Positions 37,000-45,901 of a stretch of DNA of 64,000 bases are shown here, one piece after another (within the stretch, counting starts at the first letter, position 1; the number at the start of each line of letters is the position of its first letter). Position numbers and translations under genes: made by a program. Under the pieces are notes generated by a model. It did not search any database. It had not been told where the DNA came from and saw nothing but the letters and a program-made list of their open reading frames with translations. The stretch comes from Hyphomicrobiales bacterium (GTDB taxonomy: Bacteria; Pseudomonadota; Alphaproteobacteria; Rhizobiales; Devosiaceae): assembly GCA_004144345.1 (NCBI GenBank), contig SEEL01000011.1:1-64000 (forward strand), written 5' to 3'.

Positions 37000-37041
37000 T
37001 TCTGGTTTTCGTGTTCGTTCGGACAAGAGCGGGGAGGCTGC

Positions 37042-37070
37042 TTGACAGGGTAGGGGCCCAAACCTATTAA
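37042..37070 (+). promoter_or_regulatory. Sigma70 promoter of the tRNA-Met gene
   Basis: TTGACA (37042-37047), 17-bp spacer, TATTAA (37065-37070), placed about 37 bp before the mature tRNA 5' end. Confidence 0.75.
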
Positions 37071-37106
37071 GGCCGCGCCTTGGCGGTTTCGCCTCCGGTT
37101 TCGGGG

Positions 37107-37183
37107 GGCGGGGTAGCTCAGCTGGTTAGAGCACGGGAATCATAATCCTGGGGTCGGGGGTTCAAGTCCCTCTCCCGCTACCA
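37107..37183 (+). tRNA. tRNA-Met (CAT), elongator
   Basis: A 77-base cloverleaf: acceptor GGCGGGG with TCCCGCT, D-arm GCTC..GAGC, anticodon loop ATCATAA with CAT, T-arm GGGGG-TTCAAGT-CCCTC, discriminator A and encoded CCA. Features of elongator Met (a normal D-arm and GGCGGGG acceptor, not the CGCGGGG of the initiator). Tandem genes or an integrase are absent. Confidence 0.95.
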
Positions 37184-37260
37184 AGGCATCCTCCGACATG
37201 GATGGAAACTGGCTGCGACGGCGCGTTTGGCGCTGGCGCGCGGCTGCCGTCGTTCGCGGA

Positions 37261-37307
37261 TTGACAAAGCTGCTATTTGGCTCCTAATCTTAATTTACTT
37301 AATTAAG
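37261..37307 (+). promoter_or_regulatory. Promoter and candidate operator of the ROK regulator
   Basis: TTGACA (37261-37266), 18-bp spacer, TAATCT (37285-37290). The AT-rich palindrome CTTAATTAAG (37298-37307) lies just past the -10 element. ROK-family repressors often bind such AT-rich palindromes, so autoregulation is plausible. Confidence 0.55.
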
Positions 37308-37316
37308 AGAATGGCG

Positions 37317-38546
37317 ATGCAGCGAGGGAATCAAGGGGCGAGCCGGGCGCTGAACCGGCGGTTGATCGTCAACGAGATCCGGCGCGCCGGCTCGATTGCC
37401 CGCAGCGAACTGGCCGAAATCACCGGCCTTAGCGGCGCGGCCGTGACCTTCATCACCAGCGAACTGGTGGAAGAGGGGCTGCTGGTCGAGGACCCGGCCC
37501 ATTCGGGGCAGCGGCGGCGGCCGCTCAAGCTCAATTTCGCGGCGCATTTCGCGGTGGGTATCAAGCTCACCGAGACCGAACTGCAGGCGGTGCTGACCGA
37601 CCTCTCCACCACCGTGATCGCGCGGGCTACCCGCGAGGTGAATGCACGGTCGGCCGAAGACGTGGCCGATGCCTGCGCCGCGATCTTCAGCGAACTGGTG
37701 CGCCAGAGTGGAACGCCGATCGAGCGCGTCGCCGGGATTGGCCTCGCCATGCCGGGGCTGGTGGATGCCAAGCAGGGCATCTGCGTCGAGAGCATGCGGA
37801 TCGGCTGGCACTATGTGCCAATCGCTCGACTGATCGCCGAGCGGGCGCGGGTGCGGGTCTGGGTCGACAATGACGTCAACGCCTTCGCGCTGGGCGAGCA
37901 TCTGTTCGGGCTTGGCCGGCATGCGCAGAGCGTTGCGGCGATGACCATCGGGCGCGGCGTGGGCGCGGGGCTGGTGGTCAATGGCGCGGTGTTCCGCGGC
38001 CATCGCGGCGGCGCCGGCGAGATCGGGCACGTGCCGATCGCCATCGATGGGCGGCTCTGCGAATGCGGCCGCTATGGTTGTCTCGAGGCCTATGTGTCGG
38101 AGCGCTCGATCGTCAAACAACTGCACGAGCGCAGCGACGACTATCGCAAATGCGGCCCCGAGGATGTGCTGGCGCTGGCCAAGGCGGGCAATTTCGATGC
38201 GCTCGCGGTGCTGGACCGGGCGGGCGGCGGGCTCGGGCGCGGGCTCGCCGCACTCGTCAACATGTTCGACCCCGAAGTGCTGGTGCTGGGCGGCGAGGGG
38301 GTGCGGTTCCTCCCCTATTTCAAGAAGGCGATGCAGGGCGAATTCGAGCGCCTGGCCTTTGGCGACAAGCGCCGGATCGATGTGCATGCCTGGGGCGATG
38401 ATGGCTGGACGCGCGGCGCCGCCGGTCTCGTGGTGCAGCAATTCTTCAATTTCGACGTGCCGCCGGGCGCGTCGCCGATCCGTGGCGACGATGCGGTGGC
38501 AGAGCCGACGGACGAGGTGCTGGAGCTTTCCTACCGGCCACTGTGA
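37317..38546 (+). CDS. ROK-family transcriptional repressor
   Basis: A 409-residue NagC/XylR-type ROK regulator. N-terminal winged helix (about 15-75: ARSELAEITGLSGAAVTFI), then the sugar-kinase-like fold with the ROK zinc motif CECGRYGCLE and GHVPIAIDGRLC. The second ATG (37317) is better spaced from AAGAGA than the ATG at 37311. It lies 44 bp ahead of a sugar-binding protein gene and very likely represses the ABC/GH5 operon until its sugar appears. Confidence 0.9.
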   Translation: MQRGNQGASRALNRRLIVNEIRRAGSIARSELAEITGLSGAAVTFITSELVEEGLLVEDPAHSGQRRRPLKLNFAAHFAVGIKLTETELQAVLTDLSTTVIARATREVNARSAEDVADACAAIFSELVRQSGTPIERVAGIGLAMPGLVDAKQGICVESMRIGWHYVPIARLIAERARVRVWVDNDVNAFALGEHLFGLGRHAQSVAAMTIGRGVGAGLVVNGAVFRGHRGGAGEIGHVPIAIDGRLCECGRYGCLEAYVSERSIVKQLHERSDDYRKCGPEDVLALAKAGNFDALAVLDRAGGGLGRGLAALVNMFDPEVLVLGGEGVRFLPYFKKAMQGEFERLAFGDKRRIDVHAWGDDGWTRGAAGLVVQQFFNFDVPPGASPIRGDDAVAEPTDEVLELSYRPL

Positions 38547-38590
38547 GAACGCAGGGCCGTCTTCAACGACAACAAGAGAGAGGGACTATC

Positions 38591-39817
38591 ATGCGGAGGA
38601 CTATTGCGGTTGCGCTCAAGGGCGCGGCGCTCGCCGGACTGACGGCAACGCTGCTAGGCGGCACGGCCATCGCCGCGCCGGTGACGGTGTGGATCATGGG
38701 CGATTCATCGGCCAATTTCGACCAGCTCGTCGCGCCGTTCGAGGCGGAGAGCGGTATCGATGTCGAGACCGTGGCGGTGCCGTGGGACGCGATCGACCAG
38801 AAGCTGACGACGTCGGTGGCGTCGGGGCAGGGGCCGGATATCGTCCAGATCGGGCTCAGCAAGCTGCGCACCTTTGCTGATGCGGGCGCGCTGCTGCCGC
38901 TCGATGATCTGCTTGGCAACTATCCGGGCCTCGCGCCCGAAAATTTCGCCGATGGCGTGGCCGGCAAGGCGACCGCCGTGGCGGGGCAGATCGTCAGCGT
39001 GCCGTGGATCAGCGATACGCGCGTGCTGTTCTATCGCAAGGATATCCTCGAGGGGGCCGGGATCGCCAACCCGCCCGCGACCTGGGACGAACTCCGCGCG
39101 GCGGCCAAGACGCTCAGCGAGCGCGGCGAGGGCCAGTATGGCTATTACGTCCCGCAATGGGACAGCGCCCTGCCGGTGGTGATGACCTGGGACCAGGGCG
39201 GCGACATCGTCAATGCCGAGGGCAATATCGACTTCAACACGCCCGCCTTCGCGGCGGCGGTCGATCTCTATACCGGGCTCCATGCCGATGGCAGCGTGCC
39301 CAAGAATGGCGATTTCGACCAGACGCAGGGCTTCATCTCGGGCATCGCGCCGATGCTGGTGAGCGGTCCCTATCTCGCCAAGGCGATCGCGGGCGCCGCA
39401 CCGGAGCTCGACGGCAAGTGGGGGATCACGACGCTGCCCAAGGCGGTGACTGGAACGTCGCTCTTTGCCGGGTCGAACCTCGGCGTGTGGTTCAACACCG
39501 ACCAGCAGGACGAGTCGCTGAAGCTGCTCGAATTCCTGTCGAAGCCGGCAACGCAGCTCGAATGGTTCAAGCTCAATGGCGAGCTGCCGACCGTCAAGGC
39601 GGCGCTGACCGATCCGGCGCTGGCGGCCGATCCGCTGGTGCAGGTCTATGCGGCGCAACTCGGTGACGCCAAGGTGCTGCCAATGATCTCGAACTGGGAT
39701 GGCGGCGTGGGCAGCGATCTGCTCAAGGCGCTGAACTCGATCGTCCTCGCCGGTGCCGACCGCACGCAGGCGCTGGCCGATCTGTCGGCCGCGGCCGAAG
39801 GCCAGACCATCAACTAA
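38591..39817 (+). CDS. Sugar ABC transporter substrate-binding protein (CUT1 type)
   Basis: A 408-residue extracellular solute-binding protein family 1 member. Signal peptide about 1-27 (ending GTAIAA), then the two-lobed fold with PWISDTRVLFYRKDILEGAG and the GSNLGVWF region. GAGAGAGGGACTATC precedes the ATG. Genes for two CUT1 permeases and a GH5 enzyme follow, pointing to an oligosaccharide, possibly a beta-glucan fragment. No ATPase is present in the operon; a shared MsmK/UgpC-type ATPase elsewhere must energise it. Confidence 0.9.
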   Translation: MRRTIAVALKGAALAGLTATLLGGTAIAAPVTVWIMGDSSANFDQLVAPFEAESGIDVETVAVPWDAIDQKLTTSVASGQGPDIVQIGLSKLRTFADAGALLPLDDLLGNYPGLAPENFADGVAGKATAVAGQIVSVPWISDTRVLFYRKDILEGAGIANPPATWDELRAAAKTLSERGEGQYGYYVPQWDSALPVVMTWDQGGDIVNAEGNIDFNTPAFAAAVDLYTGLHADGSVPKNGDFDQTQGFISGIAPMLVSGPYLAKAIAGAAPELDGKWGITTLPKAVTGTSLFAGSNLGVWFNTDQQDESLKLLEFLSKPATQLEWFKLNGELPTVKAALTDPALAADPLVQVYAAQLGDAKVLPMISNWDGGVGSDLLKALNSIVLAGADRTQALADLSAAAEGQTIN

Positions 39818-39892
39818 CGGGGTCCTCCCCCGTGCCGTCGCCACGCTCCCGGTGTGGCGGCGGCGCAAGGGAGACCGTAGCTTCGGTAGACG

Positions 39893-40771
39893 ATGAACCG
39901 CCGCCTAGCCCCCTATGTGTTCGTTGGGCCCGCGATGCTCCTGCTCGCGACCTTCGGCGTGTTTCCGATTCTGGTGGCGGCGTTTGTCAGCCTCACCAAC
40001 ATGAACATTTCAGGGCTGGCGCGCTGGTCGAACGTCAAGTTCGTCGGCTTTGCCAATTACACGAAGTTGTTCCGCGATCCCGATTTCTGGCAGGCGCTAT
40101 GGAACACGGTGTTCTTCGTCGGGGTGGGCGTGCCGGCGGTGGTGTTGTTGTCGCTGGCCGTGGCGCTGCTGCTCAACCGCTCGGGCGGGCGCTTCTTCAA
40201 GGCACTGCGCGCCTTCTATTTCGTGCCGGCGATCACCGGCATCGTCGCAATCTCGCTGGTGTGGAGCTATCTCTACAACACGCAGTTCGGGCTCCTGAAC
40301 TTCCTCCTCACCAGTGTCGGCCTGAAGCCGCTGCAATGGCTGTCGGACCCGTGGCTGGCGAAGTTCTCGGTGGGGCTGGTGGCGGTGTGGCGCGGCACCG
40401 GGCTCAACATCATCATCCTGCTCGCGGCGCTGCAAGGCATCCCGCGCGACTATCTCGAGGCGGCGTCGCTCGATGGCGCCAATGCCTGGCAGCGGACGCG
40501 GTTCGTGACCATTCCGCTGCTCGGTTATGCGCTGTTCTTTGTGACGGTGACGACGCTGATCGGCTGGCTGCAATTCTTCGACGAGCCGTTCGTCCTGACC
40601 AAGGGCGGACCGCTCGGCACGACCACGTCGGTGTCGCTGTTCATCTACAAGGAAGGCTTCCAGCAGAGCCAGTTCGGCTATGCGAGCGCCGGTTCGCTGG
40701 TGCTGTTCGTGGTGATTGCGGCGGTGACGCTGATCCAGCTGCGGATGAGGAGGCGGGACATTGAGTACTGA
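39893..40771 (+). CDS. Sugar ABC transporter permease, MalF/UgpA type
   Basis: A 292-residue inner-membrane permease with six membrane segments and the EAA loop DYLEAASLDGANAWQRTRFV that docks the ATPase. Standard length for CUT1 permeases. The 3' end overlaps the next permease by 11 bp. Confidence 0.92.
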   Translation: MNRRLAPYVFVGPAMLLLATFGVFPILVAAFVSLTNMNISGLARWSNVKFVGFANYTKLFRDPDFWQALWNTVFFVGVGVPAVVLLSLAVALLLNRSGGRFFKALRAFYFVPAITGIVAISLVWSYLYNTQFGLLNFLLTSVGLKPLQWLSDPWLAKFSVGLVAVWRGTGLNIIILLAALQGIPRDYLEAASLDGANAWQRTRFVTIPLLGYALFFVTVTTLIGWLQFFDEPFVLTKGGPLGTTTSVSLFIYKEGFQQSQFGYASAGSLVLFVVIAAVTLIQLRMRRRDIEY

Positions 40772-41591
40772 CCGCATGGCGCAGCGGCGCCTCACCCTCA
40801 CGATCGGCGTGGCGCTCGCCATCGGCGCGCTGATCACGGCGTTCCCGTTCCTGTGGATGCTGCTCAGCTCGTTCAAGCCGCAGCGCGAGGCGCTCGACTT
40901 CCCGCCGACGCTGTTGCCGGTGGCGCCGACGGTCGAGCACTACGTCACGCTGTTCCGCGAACTCGATTTCGGCCGTTATCTGGTCAACACGCTGCTGGTG
41001 GTCGCGATCTCGTTCATCGGCCTGCTGCTGATGGCGATGGCGGGCTATGGCTTCGCCAAGTTCGAGTTCCGCGGTCGCCGCTGGATGTTCTTCCTCGTGC
41101 TGGCGACGATGATGATCCCGGTGCAGGTGACGATGATCCCGACCTTCCTGATCCTTAACTCGATGAAGCTCACCAACACGCTGGCCGGCATTGCGCTGCC
41201 GACGCTGGTGTCGGGCTTCAACATCTTCCTGTTCCGCCAGTTCATGACGGCGATCCCCAATGAGACGCTGGAAGCGGCGCGGCTCGACGGCGCGGGGGAG
41301 ATGCGGATCTTCTTTTCGATCGTCGTGCCGATGGCGGTGCCGATCTTCGCCGTGCAGGGGGTGCTGACCTTCATTGCCGGCTGGAACAGCTTCCTCTGGC
41401 CGCTGATCATCGCCAATGACCAGAAGCTCTACACCTTGTCGGTCGGGCTCTCGCTGCTCAACCAGCAATTGGCGGTGAACCCGTCATTGCAGATGGCAGC
41501 GGCCTCGCTGATGGTGGTGCCGATGTTCATCCTCTTCGCCATCTTCCAGCGCTACATCGTCCAGGGCTTCGCGCTCTCGGGCCTCAAATGA
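40761..41591 (+). CDS. Sugar ABC transporter permease, MalG/UgpE type
   Basis: A 276-residue permease with six membrane segments, EAA loop ETLEAARLDGAGEMRIFFSI. It starts with TTG at 40761, supported by AGGAGG (40748-40753) seven bases upstream; an ATG five codons later is the alternative but badly spaced. Its stop overlaps the GH5 start (ATGA). Confidence 0.9.
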   Translation: MSTDRMAQRRLTLTIGVALAIGALITAFPFLWMLLSSFKPQREALDFPPTLLPVAPTVEHYVTLFRELDFGRYLVNTLLVVAISFIGLLLMAMAGYGFAKFEFRGRRWMFFLVLATMMIPVQVTMIPTFLILNSMKLTNTLAGIALPTLVSGFNIFLFRQFMTAIPNETLEAARLDGAGEMRIFFSIVVPMAVPIFAVQGVLTFIAGWNSFLWPLIIANDQKLYTLSVGLSLLNQQLAVNPSLQMAAASLMVVPMFILFAIFQRYIVQGFALSGLK

Positions 41592-43141
41592 TCTTGCCTC
41601 AGGAGCCTATCGTGACGTTCGACCGCCGCCCTGCCGATTTCACCGGCTTTGTCCATCGCGAGGGCAACAGGATCGTCGATGGTACAGGCAAGCCGCTGCT
41701 GCTGCGCGGCATGGGCATCGGCAATTGGATGCTGCCCGAGGGCTATATGTGGAAGCTGAGCCCCATCGACTCGGCGCGGCAGATCGAGGCGCATCTCGAG
41801 GACCTCGCCGGCCCAGAGGCGGCGCAGCGCTTCTGGACCGGGTTCCGCGCGGCGTTCTTCAACGAGGACGATGTGCGGCGCATTGCCGAGAGCGGCTTCG
41901 ATCATATCCGGCTGCCGATCAATGCGCGGCTGATCCAGGACGAGGCGGGCGAGCCGATCGAGGCTGGCCTCAGGATGATCGACGATTGCGTCGAATGGTG
42001 CCGCAGGCATCAGCTATGGCTGCTGCTCGATCTGCATGGGGCGCCAGGCGGCCAGACCGGCACCAATATCGACGATTCACCGCGCGGCGACCCGGATCTG
42101 TTCATCGATCCGCAGCGCTACCGCCATCTCGCGATCAAGGTGTGGGAACTGCTGGCGCGGCGCTACCGGCATGAGACGGTGGTGATGGGCTATGATCTTC
42201 TCAACGAGCCACTGCCCAATGACTGGCAGCACAAATATCCGGCCGAGCTGGTGGCGCTCTATCAAGACATGACCGCCGCGATCCGGGCGATCGATCCCGA
42301 CCACCTCATCATGTATGAGGGCTCGCACTGGGCAACCAACTGGTCGATCTTCGACGGCGTGTGGGACGAGAACTCGGCGCTGCAGTTCCATCGCTACTGG
42401 ATGCCGCCCGACCGGGCGCATATCGCCGAATATCTCGATGCGCGCGAACGGCTCGGGCTGCCGATCTATATGGGCGAGGGCGGCGAGAACAATCTCGAGT
42501 GGCTCTATGCCGCGCACCGGCTCTATGAGGCGCACGATATCGGCTGGAATTTCTGGCCGTGGAAGAAGATCGGCACGAAGACCTCGCCGGCCTCGATCGT
42601 CGCGCCCGAGGGTTGGCAGGAGATCGTCGACTATGGCAAGGGCGGGCCGCGGCCGCCACGCGAGGCCGTGCAACGAACGCTCGAAGCCCTCGTCGAGGCG
42701 ATGCGACTTGAGAACTGCGTGTGGAACGAGAACGTCGTGCGGGCCATCAATGGCGACCGGCCGGCGGTGATCCCCGGCTGGGCCTTCGGCTATCGCGGCG
42801 CCGGAGAGTCGCATGGGGTGCGCGAGGGCACCGCGCTCAAGGGGCTGCGCGAGGAGGATGCGGTGTCGATCGTGCCGCTCAGCGGCGCGGCGGGTCTGCC
42901 GACGGGCTTCCATCACACCGATGGGCGCGACTATCTGCCGGCGGAGCGCATGGGCGCGCGGCTCAGGGCCGGCGACTGGCTCGAATATGAAGCGGTGACG
43001 GGCGAACTCGCCGCGATTGCGGTGACCGACGAGACGGACGAGCCCGCGCCGGTGAGCGTGTCGCTGAGCGAACGCGGTTTCCGCGTCACGGCCGAGCGCG
43101 AGACCATCGTCGCGCGGATCACCATCAATAACGGCGACTGA
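41588..43141 (+). CDS. Glycoside hydrolase family 5 (cellulase/exo-glucanase-like), cytoplasmic
   Basis: A 517-residue GH5 protein: TIM barrel about 20-380 with acid/base E207 in YDLLNEPLP, nucleophile E297 in YMGEGGEN, and H/Y contacts (HRYW, NWSIF). A C-terminal beta-rich, carbohydrate-binding-like region (about 430-517) follows. There is no signal peptide, so it acts inside the cell on sugars brought in by the preceding transporter, most likely beta-linked oligosaccharides. Start overlaps the permease stop. Confidence 0.87.
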   Translation: MILPQEPIVTFDRRPADFTGFVHREGNRIVDGTGKPLLLRGMGIGNWMLPEGYMWKLSPIDSARQIEAHLEDLAGPEAAQRFWTGFRAAFFNEDDVRRIAESGFDHIRLPINARLIQDEAGEPIEAGLRMIDDCVEWCRRHQLWLLLDLHGAPGGQTGTNIDDSPRGDPDLFIDPQRYRHLAIKVWELLARRYRHETVVMGYDLLNEPLPNDWQHKYPAELVALYQDMTAAIRAIDPDHLIMYEGSHWATNWSIFDGVWDENSALQFHRYWMPPDRAHIAEYLDARERLGLPIYMGEGGENNLEWLYAAHRLYEAHDIGWNFWPWKKIGTKTSPASIVAPEGWQEIVDYGKGGPRPPREAVQRTLEALVEAMRLENCVWNENVVRAINGDRPAVIPGWAFGYRGAGESHGVREGTALKGLREEDAVSIVPLSGAAGLPTGFHHTDGRDYLPAERMGARLRAGDWLEYEAVTGELAAIAVTDETDEPAPVSVSLSERGFRVTAERETIVARITINNGD

Positions 43142-43144
43142 CGG

Positions 43145-44848
43145 TCAGTGACTGTTCAGCGTCGCGTATTTGCCGGCGGCGGCGATCAGCTCGTCATGCT
43201 TGCCCTCTTCGACCAGCCCGCGTTCGTCGATGACGACGATGCGGTCGGCATTGCGGATGGTCGAAAGGCGATGCGCGATGATGAGTGTGGTGCGGCCCTT
43301 CGCCAGTTCTTCGAGCGCGCCCTGGATCAGCCCCTCGGTGACCGTGTCGAGGGCCGAGGTCGCCTCGTCGAGGATGAGGATCGGCGGGTTCTTGAGGAAG
43401 ATGCGCGCGATGGCGAGCCGCTGCTTCTGGCCGCCACTGAGCTTGGCGCCGCGCTCGCCGATCACCGTATCGAGGCCATCGGGCAAATTGGCGATCATCT
43501 CGTCAAGCTGCGCCCGGCGGGCGGCTTCCATGATCTGATCGTCGGTGGCACCGAGTTTGCCATAGGCGATGTTCTCGCGAATGGTGCCGCCGAACAGGAA
43601 CACATCCTGCTGCACGATGCCGATCTGGGCGCGCAATGAGGCCTGCGTCATGTCGCGGATATCGATGCCGTCAATGGTGATCGCGCCGCTGTCGAGTTCG
43701 TAGAAGCGCGGCAGCAGCGAGCAGATGGTGGTCTTGCCGGCGCCGGATGAGCCGACCAGCGCAATGGTCTCGCCGGCGGCGATGGTGAGGTTGAGCCTGT
43801 CGAGGATGCGGCGCGCCCCGCCATAGGAAAAGCTCGCGTCGCGATAGGCGATTTCACCCCGGAGGGCGGGTGCGGCGACGGCGCCGGGGCGGTCGGCGAT
43901 ATCGGGCGCGGTGGCCAGCAATTCGCTGAAGCGGCGGAAGCCGGCAAAGCCCTGCGGATAGGATTCGAGCACGCCGGTGATCTTGTCGATCGGCCGCATG
44001 AACACGTCGATCAGCAGCAGGAAGCCGATGAAGCCGCCATAAGTGAGCGTGCCCTCGACCACGAACCAGGTGCCGGCGACCATGACGATGAGCTGTAGCA
44101 TGCGGGTCGACAGATAGGTGATGGTGATCGAGGCCGTCATCAGCCGGTAGGCGTCGAGCTTGGTGGTGCGGTAGCTCTCATTGTCGCGCTCGAACAGCGC
44201 CTGTTCGTGCCGCTCATTGGCGAAAGCCTTGACCACGCGGATGCCGCCCAGGCTTTCCTCGACGCGCACATTGAAGCGGCCGACGCGGCCGTAGATTTCC
44301 TGCCAGTTGCGGGTGAGTTTCGCGCCATAGACGGCTGCGAGCCAGGTGACGACAGGGACGATGGTCAGCGTGATCAGCGCCAGCTGCCAATGCATGAACA
44401 GCATGAGCGCCAGCGCGCCGAAGAAGGTCATCACCGCGACCAGCAAATCCTCGGGACCGTGATGGGCGACTTCGCCGATCTGCTCGAGGTCCTTGGTGAC
44501 GTGCGTGATCAACTCACCGGTCTGGCGATTGTCGAAGAAGCGGAAGCTGAGCTTGGTCAGATGCGCGAAGGCGATGCGGCGGAGATCGGTCTCGATGCTG
44601 ATGCCGAGCACATGGCCGAAATAGTTCACCACGCCCATCAGCGCGGTGTTGAAGGCATAGACGAGCAGCAGGCCGGCGGCGGCCATGAAGATCAGCGGCC
44701 AGTCGGCGCTCGGCAGCAGCCGGTCGATGAAGGCCTGGACCGCCGTGGGGAAGGCCAGCTCAAGCAGGCCGAGCAGCACCGCCGCGCCGAAATCGATCAG
44801 CAGCAGCGTGCGGTAGGGGCGGTAGTACTGGAAGAAATTGCGGAGCAT
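43145..44848 (-). CDS. ABC exporter, fused permease-ATPase (MsbA/multidrug type)
   Basis: A 567-residue half transporter: six membrane segments in about 1-300, then a nucleotide-binding domain with Walker A GSSGAGKTT, signature LSGGQKQRLAIARI, Walker B ILILDEATSALD and the H-loop AHRLSTI. Exports lipids, drugs or peptides as a homodimer. It lies 36 bp downstream of the siderophore-binding protein on the same strand, which hints at, but does not prove, a role in siderophore or metal export. Convergent with GH5. Confidence 0.88.
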   Translation of the reverse strand: MLRNFFQYYRPYRTLLLIDFGAAVLLGLLELAFPTAVQAFIDRLLPSADWPLIFMAAAGLLLVYAFNTALMGVVNYFGHVLGISIETDLRRIAFAHLTKLSFRFFDNRQTGELITHVTKDLEQIGEVAHHGPEDLLVAVMTFFGALALMLFMHWQLALITLTIVPVVTWLAAVYGAKLTRNWQEIYGRVGRFNVRVEESLGGIRVVKAFANERHEQALFERDNESYRTTKLDAYRLMTASITITYLSTRMLQLIVMVAGTWFVVEGTLTYGGFIGFLLLIDVFMRPIDKITGVLESYPQGFAGFRRFSELLATAPDIADRPGAVAAPALRGEIAYRDASFSYGGARRILDRLNLTIAAGETIALVGSSGAGKTTICSLLPRFYELDSGAITIDGIDIRDMTQASLRAQIGIVQQDVFLFGGTIRENIAYGKLGATDDQIMEAARRAQLDEMIANLPDGLDTVIGERGAKLSGGQKQRLAIARIFLKNPPILILDEATSALDTVTEGLIQGALEELAKGRTTLIIAHRLSTIRNADRIVVIDERGLVEEGKHDELIAAAGKYATLNSH

Positions 44849-44884
44849 GCGGCCCTCGACATGAGGGCCACATGCCCTCGGTTC

Positions 44885-45868
44885 TTACTTGTTGGCGGCT
44901 TCGGCGAGGCCGGCGACGAACTGGTCGAGCATCCACGGAATGCTCAGCGGTGACGGCGCGGACGTGGCCATCACATAGGATTTGCCGGTCAGGCGCGACA
45001 GCCGGCCTTCGGCGACGGGCGCGAAGCGCTTGATCAGATCCTGCTCGTAGAGCGCATCGGCTTCCGGTCCGCCCTCGTCAAGCAGGATCAGCACATCGGC
45101 GTCAACCGTGGCGAGGTTTTCGAGGCTGACGTCGAAGAAATAACCCGGCTGCTTCGACAGTTCGAGCACGCCCGGCGAGACGGTGAGGCCAAGCTGCTCG
45201 ACCATCGGAATGCGCGGATCGGTGGCCGAGTAGACGTTCACCCCTGCCGTGCCCACCCAGACCGAGCCGAAGGTGAAGGTCTTGCCCTTGAACTCGGGAT
45301 GCGCCGCAGCGGCGGCGGCGAAGCGGGCATCGACGCCCGCGACGATCGCCTGGGCCTCGGCGGATTTGCCGAGCGCCTTGCCGGTGGTCAGCATGATGTC
45401 CTGCCACGAGCCGGCCCACGGGTCCTTGGCATAGGCCACGGTGGGCGCAATGGTGCTGAGCCGGTCGTACTGTTCCTGCGTCAGGCCGCTATAGGGCGCG
45501 AGGATCACATCGGGCGACAGCGCGAGCAGGCGCTCATAAGGAATGTCGGTGTCGAAATTGATGATTTCGGGCATCGGCTTGCCGAGAGCGGTCACGGCCT
45601 CGGCGACCCAGGGCAGCACGCCCTTCTCATCGCCGCCCCACATCTGCTCGGGGATGGCGACCGGCACTTCGCCGAGCGCGAGGACGGCGTCCTGCGTGGT
45701 CCAGCCGATGGTGACGATGCGCTCGGGCTTGGCCGCGATCGTCGTCTCGCCGAAGGCGTGGGTGAGGGTGACGGGGTAGGCGTCCTGCGCGAGGGCCGGC
45801 GCCGCGGCGGCGAGGCCGAAGGCCAGAAGCGCAGCCCCGAAGGTGCGGCGCGAGAGGGAGGCGATCAT
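44885..45868 (-). CDS. Iron-siderophore ABC substrate-binding protein (FepB/FecB-like)
   Basis: A 327-residue periplasmic binding protein. Tat-type signal SRRTFGAALLAFGLAAAAPALAQ, then the class III helical-backbone fold with PERIVTIGWTTQDAVLALG and LSPDVILAPYSGLTQEQYDRL. GGAGTCTCC precedes the ATG. It is the fourth gene of the uptake operon (permease-permease-ATPase-binding protein). Confidence 0.9.
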   Translation of the reverse strand: MIASLSRRTFGAALLAFGLAAAAPALAQDAYPVTLTHAFGETTIAAKPERIVTIGWTTQDAVLALGEVPVAIPEQMWGGDEKGVLPWVAEAVTALGKPMPEIINFDTDIPYERLLALSPDVILAPYSGLTQEQYDRLSTIAPTVAYAKDPWAGSWQDIMLTTGKALGKSAEAQAIVAGVDARFAAAAAAHPEFKGKTFTFGSVWVGTAGVNVYSATDPRIPMVEQLGLTVSPGVLELSKQPGYFFDVSLENLATVDADVLILLDEGGPEADALYEQDLIKRFAPVAEGRLSRLTGKSYVMATSAPSPLSIPWMLDQFVAGLAEAANK

Positions 45869-45901
45869 GGAGACTCCTGATGGTGAAACGGACAGGCGAG
45901 G

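Noticed and set aside
37107-37183. tRNA-Met gene as an integration site
   Set aside because: No integrase, direct repeat of the tRNA 3' end or foreign-looking genes follow.
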